Source: Deltaproteobacteria bacterium UBA5329 (GTDB lineage: Bacteria; Desulfobacterota; Syntrophorhabdia; Syntrophorhabdales; Syntrophorhabdaceae). From it: a DNA stretch of 46,602 nt. Of the stretch, positions 39,804 to 46,602 are shown piece by piece (position 1 is the stretch's first letter; the number at the start of each line of letters is the position of its first letter). Under the pieces are notes generated by a model, which was not told the DNA's origin, ran no database searches, and was given only the letters and a program-made list of their open reading frames with translations. The stretch spans positions 1 to 46,602 of the forward strand of contig DHQV01000067.1 in NCBI GenBank assembly GCA_002408185.1. The letters are read 5' to 3'. A program made the translations under genes and the position numbers.

Positions 39804-40967
39804 TTACGTTCTATATGACGCGTTTATCTTGACGTAATCATAGGTCAGATCGGTCGTGTATATATCGTACGATGCCTTTCCCTGATTGAGATTCACGACG
39901 ACGGATATTTCTTTGTAGTTCATGAGTTTTTTCATTTTTGCTTCATCGAACGGGACCTCGACCCCCCCCTTTGCAACCATTTTACCCTGCAGTGAAATAT
40001 CGATCTTTGCCGGATCGAGAGGTACATCCGTATCGCCTGTCGCCGCTATGATGCGTCCCCAATTGGGATCGCATCCGTAGAAGGCAGTTTTTGTCAAAGG
40101 GGATAAGGCTATACGCCGTGCGATCTTTTCGGCCCATTCCTTTTTTCGTGCACCTTCCACCGTGATATGGGCAATACGTGTTGCACCTTCGCCATCCCGC
40201 ACCACCATCATCGACAGGTCTTTCAGGATTTCGCGGAGGCCTTTTTCGAAAACGCCGAGCGCGCCCGGGTCCTCTTCTTGCCTGCTTGTAAAAAGCAAGA
40301 CCGTATCGTTTGTGCTGCACTCACCATCCACCGTTATCCGCTCGAAACTCTCCTTAACGGAAGCTTTAAACGATCTCCTGATATTCGACGGGGAGACGGG
40401 AAAGTCGGTGAATACAAATGCTAACATCGTTGCAAACAATGGGTTTATCATACCCGATCCCTTGGCAACGCCGATAATCGTGTACGGTTTTTTCCCTTCG
40501 ATGGACCTTTTTACGACCTTGGGATGGGTGTCGGTTGTCATAATGGCCCTTGCGAAATCATCGATGCTGGCTTCAGAGAGCGCATCGACACTGCGGGGCA
40601 GGGCGGATTGCATCGTTTCCAGGGGAAGTCTTTTTCCTATGACGCCCGTTGAAGCAAAAAGGACCTCTTTGGGGTCTATGCCGACGAGCGGTGACAGCGA
40701 GGATGCGATCGAACTGAGGTCGTCGATCCCATCCTGCCCGGTGCAGGCATTCGCGCAGCCGCTGTTGACAACAAGGGCCCTGACGGGCTTCTTTTCGATC
40801 TTCCGGTCATACAGGATGTGGGCAGCCTTCACTTGGTTGCGCGTATAGGCCGAAACGACGTTCATGGTACCCCGGAAAACAACAAGCCCGAGATCCAGGC
40901 CCTGCGGCTTTATGCCGGCCTCGATCCCCGAAAACTCGATGCCTTTGATCGAAGGACTTTTCGCCAT
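39804..40967 (-). CDS. argJ: Bifunctional ornithine acetyltransferase / N-acetylglutamate synthase
   Basis: Recycles the acetyl group in arginine synthesis, moving it from N-acetylornithine to glutamate (and, in bifunctional forms, from acetyl-CoA). It has 387 residues from ATG 40967, which has CAGGAG ahead; an upstream start adds 10 unlikely residues. VVNSGCANACTG (about 80-91), the self-cleavage site in FATMLAFVFTD (Ala-Thr) and DGECSTNDTVLLF are family marks. The C-terminus ends in YDYVKINASYRT, as expected. Whether it is mono- or bifunctional is not certain from sequence. Confidence 0.96.
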   Translation of the reverse strand: MAKSPSIKGIEFSGIEAGIKPQGLDLGLVVFRGTMNVVSAYTRNQVKAAHILYDRKIEKKPVRALVVNSGCANACTGQDGIDDLSSIASSLSPLVGIDPKEVLFASTGVIGKRLPLETMQSALPRSVDALSEASIDDFARAIMTTDTHPKVVKRSIEGKKPYTIIGVAKGSGMINPLFATMLAFVFTDFPVSPSNIRRSFKASVKESFERITVDGECSTNDTVLLFTSRQEEDPGALGVFEKGLREILKDLSMMVVRDGEGATRIAHITVEGARKKEWAEKIARRIALSPLTKTAFYGCDPNWGRIIAATGDTDVPLDPAKIDISLQGKMVAKGGVEVPFDEAKMKKLMNYKEISVVVNLNQGKASYDIYTTDLTYDYVKINASYRT

Positions 40968-41003
40968 TTTCACACTCCTGAAAAGAATTAAAGACAAAGA
41001 GAC

Positions 41004-41024
41004 TGGATTCCGGCAAGCCGGAAT
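41004..41024. repeat. REP-like hairpin upstream of argJ
   Basis: ATTCCGGC (41007-41014) and GCCGGAAT (41017-41024) form an 8 bp palindrome preceded by TGG and followed by GACGGG. The same GGATTCCGGC core occurs twice at 14.7-14.8 kb. Confidence 0.6.
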
Positions 41025-41054
41025 GACGGGCTGATGCTATGACCCGATATATAG

Positions 41055-41089
41055 CCACGACTTAGGGCTGACGGCTTGGGATTTACGAT
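41055..41089 (-). repeat. Heptad-repeat tail after secA
   Basis: Read on the minus strand, 6 nt after the secA stop: ATCGTAA, ATCCCAA, GCCGTCA, GCCCTAA, GTCGTGG. Five units in exact 7 bp register. Confidence 0.7.
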
Positions 41090-41095
41090 CTGATT

Positions 41096-43711
41096 TCACC
41101 GTCCACAACATTTCTTATACTTCTTGCCGCTGCCGCACGGGCAGGGGTCGTTACGTCCTATTTTCTTTTCTTTTTTATCGCTGCTATCAGTAGAAGGCCC
41201 CCCGTCGCTCATGTTGAAGAACATCGCTGGTTGATGATACTCGACCTGTTCATCCCTGGCTGGCTGGACGGCAAAGACTTTTCTGACTGTGTCATATTTG
41301 GCCCGCTCTACCATGTCGATGAAAAGCTCGAAGCTCTCCCTCTGATATTCGCGCAGCGGGTCTTTTTGCCCGTATCCGCGCAGCCCTATGCCTTCTTTCA
41401 GGTGATCGAGTGACAGAAGGTGTTCCTTCCAGAATGTATCGATTGAATTGAGTACGATGAACCGCTCTACAGCCCTCATCTCATCTGCGCCAAAATCCCG
41501 TGATTTCTTATCGTAGAAGGAGCGGACTATTTCAAGGACCCGCTCGAGTAGCCCCTCGCGCGTCAGGTTCTTTATCTCTTCAAGGGAAAAATCTACATGA
41601 ATCAGGAAATTTTCGTAGATCCTCGTTTTGAGCGACTCGATGTCCCATTCTTCAGGGTAAACCTTTTCCGGTGCACACTCGAAAACGATGTCTTCGCAGA
41701 TCTCCTCGACCATGTCCATGACCTTTTCATGGACATCACCGTTTTTCATAACTTCGCGCCGCATGCCGTATATGGTCTCGCGCTGCTTGTTCATGACATT
41801 GTCATATTCGAGGAGATACTTCCGGATCTCGAAGTTGTGGCCTTCGACACGGGTCTGGGCATTCTCGATAGCTTTTGTGATCAGTGGATGTTCGATCGGG
41901 GTGTCCTCGTCCATACCGAGTTTTCCGAGAATAGGCGACACCTTCTCAGATCCGAAAAGACGCATGATCTCATCTTCGAGGGATACATAAAACCGGGATG
42001 ATCCCGGGTCTCCCTGGCGTCCCGAACGGCCGCGGAGCTGGTTATCGATACGGCGCGACTCGTGTCTTTCTGTACCGAGTATATGAAGCCCGCCCAAACG
42101 AATGACCTCTTCTTTGTCAGCCGCGCAAAGAACCTTGGCCTTCTCGAGCGCCTTTTGATATTCGGGGGAATCCTTTTCACCTTTTGCCATTGCAAGGGCG
42201 AGGAAACCGGGATTGCCGCCCAAAAGAATGTCAGTGCCGCGTCCTGCCATATTGGTGGAGATCGTAACAGCTTTTGACCGCCCTGCCTGCGCCACAACCT
42301 CTGCTTCCCTTTCATGGTTTTTCGCGTTCAGGACATTGTGCGGAATGCCTTTTCGCTTGAGCAACTCGGATACCCGTTCTGACTTCTCGATGGAAAGGGT
42401 GCCGACCAGCACGGGTTTCCCCGCCTTATAGAGCTCTTCAATTTCTTTGACGGCAGCGCGAAATTTTTCTTTCTCGGTCCTGTAAACCACATCGGGATAG
42501 TTCGTCCGGATAAGGGTTTTGTTGGTAGGGATCACCATAACGTCAAGATTGTAGATCTTCTTGAACTCTACCGCTTCGGTGTCAGCCGTACCTGTCATGC
42601 CTGCAAGTTTTTTGTACATCCGGAAATAGTTCTGAAAGGTGACCGTGGCGAGCGTCTGGTTCTCCCGTTCTATTTTTACATTTTCCTTTGCTTCAAGGGC
42701 CTGGTGCAGGCCTTCGCTGTAACGTCTTCCCGGCATCAGCCTGCCCGTGAACTCGTCGACAATGATCACCTGGCCGTCTTTGACGATATAGTCGACATCC
42801 CGGGTGAAGAGCTGATGGGCCCTTAAGGCCTGATTGATATGGTGCAGGAAATCCACGTATTTGGGATCGTAAAGGTTCTCGATATTAAGGAGTTTCTCAA
42901 GCCTTGCCACACCTTCTTCTGTGAGATATGCGCTACGGGCTTTCTCGTCTATCTTGAAATCCTGGTCCTTTTTGAGTTGGGGTATCAACTTGTTTATCTT
43001 GTAATACTTGTCCGTAGATTCTTCGGCAGGTCCCGAAATGATAAGAGGCGTCCTCGCTTCGTCGATCAATATACTGTCGACTTCGTCGACGATGGCATAA
43101 TTGAACTCCCGCTGGACACAGTCTTCAAGGTCATAATGCATGTTGTCACGCAGATAATCGAACCCGAACTCGTTATTCGTCCCGTATGTTACGTCACATG
43201 CATAGGCCTCCTTACGGGCGGCATCGTCGAGGTCATGGAGAATGGCCCCGACTGTAAGGCCGAGAAATTTATAGACGGGCCCCATCCATTCGGCATCCCT
43301 TTTGGCGAGGTAATCATTGACGGTCACTACATGGACCCCGCGGCCGGTCAGGGCATTGAGATATACGGGGAGGGTCGCGACGAGGGTTTTTCCTTCGCCG
43401 GTTGCCATTTCGGCGATCTTGCCTTCGTGGAGGACGATCCCGCCGATGAGCTGGGCATCGAAATGACGCATCCCGATCGTACGCCAGGCGGCCTCTCTTG
43501 TTACGGCGAATGCCTCCGGCAGCAGGGAATCAAGGTCCTCGCCATCTGCAATTCTTTGCTTGAAATGGGGGGTCATGGCCTTAAGTTCATCATCGGTCAA
43601 ACCCTTGATCTTTGCCTCAAACTCATTGGCCGTATCGACAGTTGGCTGTATTCTTTTCAGTTCACGTTCATTTTTTGTTCCTACAATTTTCTTAATAAGA
43701 TTTCCAATCAT
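41096..43711 (-). CDS. secA: Preprotein translocase ATPase SecA
   Basis: Motor that pushes unfolded preproteins through SecYEG. It has 871 residues, normal length. The first nucleotide domain has EMATGEGKT (Walker A, about 99-107) and the DEAD-like NYAIVDEVDSILIDEARTPL. The second has STNMAGRGTDI and GTERHESRRIDNQLRGRSGRQGD. The helical scaffold follows, and the C-terminal linker carries the SecB/lipid-binding zinc motif CPCGSGKKYKKCC. It serves export of the porin, ZnuA and the other signal-peptide proteins seen here. The upstream gap contains its promoter region, not clearly resolved. Confidence 0.99.
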   Translation of the reverse strand: MIGNLIKKIVGTKNERELKRIQPTVDTANEFEAKIKGLTDDELKAMTPHFKQRIADGEDLDSLLPEAFAVTREAAWRTIGMRHFDAQLIGGIVLHEGKIAEMATGEGKTLVATLPVYLNALTGRGVHVVTVNDYLAKRDAEWMGPVYKFLGLTVGAILHDLDDAARKEAYACDVTYGTNNEFGFDYLRDNMHYDLEDCVQREFNYAIVDEVDSILIDEARTPLIISGPAEESTDKYYKINKLIPQLKKDQDFKIDEKARSAYLTEEGVARLEKLLNIENLYDPKYVDFLHHINQALRAHQLFTRDVDYIVKDGQVIIVDEFTGRLMPGRRYSEGLHQALEAKENVKIERENQTLATVTFQNYFRMYKKLAGMTGTADTEAVEFKKIYNLDVMVIPTNKTLIRTNYPDVVYRTEKEKFRAAVKEIEELYKAGKPVLVGTLSIEKSERVSELLKRKGIPHNVLNAKNHEREAEVVAQAGRSKAVTISTNMAGRGTDILLGGNPGFLALAMAKGEKDSPEYQKALEKAKVLCAADKEEVIRLGGLHILGTERHESRRIDNQLRGRSGRQGDPGSSRFYVSLEDEIMRLFGSEKVSPILGKLGMDEDTPIEHPLITKAIENAQTRVEGHNFEIRKYLLEYDNVMNKQRETIYGMRREVMKNGDVHEKVMDMVEEICEDIVFECAPEKVYPEEWDIESLKTRIYENFLIHVDFSLEEIKNLTREGLLERVLEIVRSFYDKKSRDFGADEMRAVERFIVLNSIDTFWKEHLLSLDHLKEGIGLRGYGQKDPLREYQRESFELFIDMVERAKYDTVRKVFAVQPARDEQVEYHQPAMFFNMSDGGPSTDSSDKKEKKIGRNDPCPCGSGKKYKKCCGR

Positions 43712-43799
43712 ATTGTCACTACCTTCGGCAAAAAACCTCAGCTCAGGTCATTCCTTGCAAGGGCTTTCCTGAGCTGGCATAGTTTTTCCGGAATTGTTA

Positions 43800-44270
43800 T
43801 TAATCTCTTAATGTTGCGATGATCCTTTCGGGGTGGAGGAGGATGCTCAACGCGTCATTCACATCTTTTACAAAAAAGTCGGCTTCTTTAAGCACATCTT
43901 TTGAACAACCCTCTTCGCCGATGACCCCAATCCCAAGGGATGCCTCTTTAAGCATAAACACATCATTTGAACCGTTGCCGATAGCCACTATCTTTTCCGG
44001 TCCCAGTTCCTTGATTATTTTGGCTTTTTCCTGTGCGCTCGATTCCTTTCCAACCTTTATTATGCTAAAACCAATTGTGTTTCCTTCACTGTCTATGTTT
44101 CCGTACGTATCGGATGTAATGATAAATACCTTGATATAGCGGGATACCCTTCCAAGCATCTCCTTTACACTTTCTTTCATTTTGCCGTCAAATGCGCAGG
44201 TCCCGTTATAGTCAATGACGAGGTACTCGATATCGAGGTCTCCCCATCCGGGAACGGAAACACTTATCAT
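43800..44270 (-). CDS. Soluble HAD-family phosphatase, P-type-ATPase-like
   Basis: 156 residues from ATG 44270 (AAGGAGG ahead). HAD motif I is VIDYNGTCAFDG: the nucleophile Asp is kept, but the usual second acidic residue is Asn. Motif II is FIITSD, motif III the Lys in KAKIIKELG, and motif IV AIGNGSNDVFML. This set resembles the soluble P-type ATPase-like group (COG4087), whose substrate is not known. It has no cap domain. It lies between secA and a divergent HAD gene. Confidence 0.8.
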   Translation of the reverse strand: MISVSVPGWGDLDIEYLVIDYNGTCAFDGKMKESVKEMLGRVSRYIKVFIITSDTYGNIDSEGNTIGFSIIKVGKESSAQEKAKIIKELGPEKIVAIGNGSNDVFMLKEASLGIGVIGEEGCSKDVLKEADFFVKDVNDALSILLHPERIIATLRD

Positions 44271-44411
44271 ATTCGCCTCCTTGGTGGTCTTTCGCATACA
44301 ATTGTAGCATATATTGATGCAATTAGAACTATTATTTTACATCTTTAAGAGATATTCGCGACTGATTTTCTCTTGATTTTTTGCCACTTACGGTTTAAAA
44401 GCAAGAGGTTC

Positions 44412-44417
44412 TATAAT
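44412..44417 (+). promoter_or_regulatory. -10 box for the HAD phosphatase gene
   Basis: TATAAT lies 22 nt before GTG 44439, with GGGAG between. The -35 region is poor. It rules against a start at 44373, which would lie upstream of the promoter. Confidence 0.5.
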
Positions 44418-44438
44418 GTAAGACCGGGAGATGACACA

Positions 44439-45128
44439 GTGAGCCGAGCGGAAAAATGGGATATAAAATGCGTTATTTACGACTGCGACGGGGTGCTCTT
44501 CGATTCATTCGATGCAAACAGGCGCCTGTACAATGCCATTGCCAAGGGAGGCGGAAGACCGCCTCTTAATGACGATGAACTTAAATATTGCCACACCCAT
44601 ACAGTTTTTGAATCAATAGCCCACATATTCCGGGGAGATGCCGGGGCCGAGCAGAAAGGGACCCGGTACTTCAAAGACCATATCGATTTCAGGGATTTCA
44701 TCGTTTATCTTGAAATGGAACCTCATCTGAAGGAAGTACTCACCGTCTTGAGGAACAGAGGCATACATACCGCCATCAGCACCAACCGGACCACATCGAT
44801 GAGACATATAATGTCACGTTACGGGTTGTGGGATTTTTTCGATATTGTCGTAACGGCTGCGCACCAGGCGAGAAGCGACCGGGATGAACCTGACGACCGG
44901 GAGATCTTGCAGGCAAGATCAAAACCCGACCCTGAAGGTGTCGGAAAAATACTGCATGCCCTGGGTGTCGGGCCTGAGGCAACACTTTATATCGGCGATT
45001 CCGAGGTAGACATGGGTACCGCCCGCTCAGCGGGTGTCAGGTTCATTGCCTACAAGAACAGCACCATGCCGGCTGATGCGGTTATCAACGACCACCTGGC
45101 CCTGCTCGATCTTCTTTCGGGCCGGTAG
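44439..45128 (+). CDS. HAD-superfamily phosphatase, phosphoglycolate-phosphatase-like
   Basis: 229 residues from GTG 44439. Motif I is IYDCDGVLFDS with both acidic residues, then a helical cap, motif II AISTNRT, motif III Lys in RSKPDPEGV and motif IV TLYIGDSEVDMGTARSAG. This is a subfamily I HAD like Gph or PpaX. The substrate is uncertain, and 2-phosphoglycolate is one possibility. The 3' end overlaps the convergent pssA gene by 44 nt, so both C-termini share DNA. Confidence 0.87.
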   Translation: MSRAEKWDIKCVIYDCDGVLFDSFDANRRLYNAIAKGGGRPPLNDDELKYCHTHTVFESIAHIFRGDAGAEQKGTRYFKDHIDFRDFIVYLEMEPHLKEVLTVLRNRGIHTAISTNRTTSMRHIMSRYGLWDFFDIVVTAAHQARSDRDEPDDREILQARSKPDPEGVGKILHALGVGPEATLYIGDSEVDMGTARSAGVRFIAYKNSTMPADAVINDHLALLDLLSGR

Positions 45129-45870
45129 CTTCTTCCAGGGGCTCCTTCTTGAAATGAAGTATCAACGTATAAATGGGGCCTGATATGGCATACGCCGATG
45201 TGGCGATGAAAAGGCTTATCTGGTACTCGGTGAGGACGATAACGAGAGCGATAATAACGCCAACGGTCGACATAAATGGCCGTGCCCTGATAAAACCCAT
45301 ATCCTTAAAGCTGATATAACGGAATTTGCTGACCATTAGAAGTGCAAGGCAGTATATGACGATAGGCATGATGATCGTCTTGAGCCCGCCCATATAGCCC
45401 ATCCAGGAATAGAACAGTACAATGCCTGCGATTGTTGTTGCTCCGGCTGGTATCGGCAGACCGAGAAAATGCTTTTTTTGTACCGTATCGACCTGGATGT
45501 TAAACCTGGCAAGCCTTAAGGCCCCGCATGCCACGAAGAGGAATGCGGCGAGCCAGCCGAATTTGCCATAACTTTTTAATGCCCACATGTAAGCGAGGAC
45601 GGCAGGGGCTACGCCGAATGCGATAACATCGGAAAGTGAATCATACTCTACGCCGAAACGGCTTGAAGAATTCGTCATTCGCGCGATTCGGCCGTCGAGC
45701 ATGTCGAATATAGCGGAAATAAATATCGCGATGGCCGCATATGTAAAACGCCGGTCCATCGATGCAATGATAGCGTAGAAACCGGACAGAAGGCTTAAAG
45801 AAGTCAGAAAATTAGGCAGAAGATAAATGCCCTTTCTAGGCTTGCCTTTTTTCCTTCTCATATAGTTCAT
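45085..45870 (-). CDS. pssA: CDP-diacylglycerol-serine O-phosphatidyltransferase
   Basis: Membrane enzyme that makes phosphatidylserine from CDP-diacylglycerol and serine. It has 261 residues and about eight membrane helices. The CDP-alcohol transferase signature is visible as DMLDGRIARMTNSSSRFG followed by VEYDSLSDV (about residues 56-82). It overlaps psd by 4 nt, so synthesis and decarboxylation of phosphatidylserine are coupled to give phosphatidylethanolamine. The C-terminal tail is hydrophilic and overlaps the opposite HAD gene. Confidence 0.95.
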   Translation of the reverse strand: MNYMRRKKGKPRKGIYLLPNFLTSLSLLSGFYAIIASMDRRFTYAAIAIFISAIFDMLDGRIARMTNSSSRFGVEYDSLSDVIAFGVAPAVLAYMWALKSYGKFGWLAAFLFVACGALRLARFNIQVDTVQKKHFLGLPIPAGATTIAGIVLFYSWMGYMGGLKTIIMPIVIYCLALLMVSKFRYISFKDMGFIRARPFMSTVGVIIALVIVLTEYQISLFIATSAYAISGPIYTLILHFKKEPLEEATGPKEDRAGPGGR

Positions 45871-46529
45871 TGTACCTCCTTCTTGCGCGCAAGGATGGTG
45901 TTTCCAGCCTTTACCCTTGAGTGTAAGCTTACCACAGGTTCGTACTCTTTGTGAAAATAAATGTCCACCCGCGAACCGAAGGCGATCATGCCGACTGCCT
46001 GGCCGCGGTCGACCCGCTGGTCAACTTTTACATAGGGGATGATACGCCGTGCAAGAAAACCCGCTATCTGGACGACAAGTACACGCTCTCCGCCGTTTTC
46101 GATCAGGATATAGTTTTTCTCATTCTTGATCTCAGCATTCTTGCCGAACGCCATCGCGAACTTTCCGTCGACACGTTTCATCGACTTAATGCGTCCCGGA
46201 CAGGGTGCCCGGTTGACGTGAACGTCTGCCGGTGACATGAAGATGGCTATCCGGTTCACCTTGTAGCCGAAGAATTCCTGTTCGTTGACCTCACTTATGT
46301 CAACTATCTTCCCATCTGCCGGAGAGAGCAATGAATTCGTATCCGCATTCGAATAGCGGCGCGGATTGCGAAAGAAGTACAGGCAGAAAAGCGCAAAGCA
46401 GAAAACAAAGATGGCGAGATAAAAAAACCCACCTATGACCAGAACAGCGGTTAGAACAAGGGAAGGGACTATGATCCTCAGTCCCTCCCTCGCAATAAAC
46501 GGCTCTTTCAATCCTTTCTCCCGATCCAA
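45867..46529 (-). CDS. psd: Phosphatidylserine decarboxylase (proenzyme), short type
   Basis: Decarboxylates phosphatidylserine to phosphatidylethanolamine. It has 220 residues, the short (archaetidylserine-like) class. N-terminal membrane segments are followed by YFFRNPRR, LLSPADGKIV, MSPADVHVNRAP and HKEYEPVVSLHSRVKAG-type end. The self-cleavage site is the Gly-Ser of IAFGSRVDIY, giving the pyruvoyl group. Start codons are TTG at 46529 (22 nt overlap with ilvC) or TTG at 46511, which overlaps the ilvC stop as TTGA with GGGAGAAAGG ahead. Confidence 0.95.
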   Translation of the reverse strand: MDREKGLKEPFIAREGLRIIVPSLVLTAVLVIGGFFYLAIFVFCFALFCLYFFRNPRRYSNADTNSLLSPADGKIVDISEVNEQEFFGYKVNRIAIFMSPADVHVNRAPCPGRIKSMKRVDGKFAMAFGKNAEIKNEKNYILIENGGERVLVVQIAGFLARRIIPYVKVDQRVDRGQAVGMIAFGSRVDIYFHKEYEPVVSLHSRVKAGNTILARKKEVQ

Positions 46530-46602
46530 CCCATCATGGAGCGGAGTTTTTTTCCGACCTGTTCGATGAGGTGTTCGCCGTCGATTCTCTTTACTGCATT
46601 AT
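46508..46602 (-). CDS. ilvC: Ketol-acid reductoisomerase, C-terminal end (partial)
   Basis: Only the last 31 codons, including the stop, lie in the window; the rest is beyond its right edge. They read NAVKRIDGEHLIEQVG and KKLRSMMGWIGRKD, matching the C-terminus of IlvC (branched-chain amino acid synthesis). The order ilvC-psd-pssA on one strand is known from Geobacter-type bacteria and supports the lineage guess. Confidence 0.85.
   Translation of the reverse strand, partial: NAVKRIDGEHLIEQVGKKLRSMMGWIGRKD

Noticed and set aside
34..41095. CRISPR array from the short tandem repeats
   Set aside because: Units are 7 bp without spacers and occur in 2-6 copies. No cas genes are present.
42839..43822. 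Long 327-residue frame opposite secA, and similar frames opposite dnaK (3485-4309), lon and the porin
   Set aside because: They mirror strongly conserved genes on the other strand, have no family resemblance or ribosome site, and arise from codon bias.

Overview
The window looks like a chromosomal stretch of a Gram-negative anaerobe of the old Deltaproteobacteria (Desulfobacterota) type. The lineage is inferred from an ilvC-psd-pssA gene order, an archaeal-type class I aldolase, an outer-membrane porin, a KdsB lipid A pathway gene and the apparent use of selenocysteine. It is a housekeeping chromosome (1-19655 and 38907-46602) interrupted by a 19.2 kb integrated element (19656-38906) that is visibly richer in A+T.

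Left chromosomal part: dnaK-lon (minus strand); a zinc-uptake operon zur-znuA-znuC-znuB behind a strong promoter whose start region is covered by a 21 bp perfect palindrome; a thrC-rhodanese pair; a MATE exporter; pyrF-rlmB; an EamA permease; cobO; an aldolase-archease-rtcB operon; a porin with its own promoter and terminator; and tRNA-Leu(CAA).

The most notable observation is that two genes here carry an in-frame TGA exactly where their families usually have a functional cysteine. These are the RNA ligase RtcB (codon 99, the metal-binding Cys of the DINCGVR motif) and a rhodanese-like lipoprotein (codon 107, the second Cys of a CGGxxC motif). In both, a hairpin resembling a bacterial SECIS element lies 20 nt after the TGA, with GU in the apical loop. 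Both would be called as broken or split genes by standard software. I read them as full-length selenoproteins.

The element is inserted in the 3' end of tRNA-Leu and is bounded by 28 bp direct repeats. A tyrosine integrase sits next to the right repeat. The right half holds a primase-polymerase/ATPase with helically phased iteron-like repeats inside its coding sequence, a PC4-like ssDNA-binding protein and small unknown genes. The middle holds a restriction-modification and repair module (C5 methyltransferase, SacI-like nuclease, Vsr, HhH-GPD glycosylase) between inverted, decayed IS21 istB ends. The left half holds a proteasome-like Ntn hydrolase, possible HEPN proteins, an excisionase-like HTH protein and a frameshifted serine recombinase. 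No capsid, tail or conjugation genes are seen, so it resembles a phage satellite or defence island.

Right chromosomal part: kdsB, argJ, secA, two HAD phosphatases, then pssA, psd and the 3' end of ilvC, the last three forming one minus-strand operon. Degenerate 7 bp tandem repeats (consensus near GTCGTAA) abut the stop codons of several chromosomal genes and are not seen in the element.
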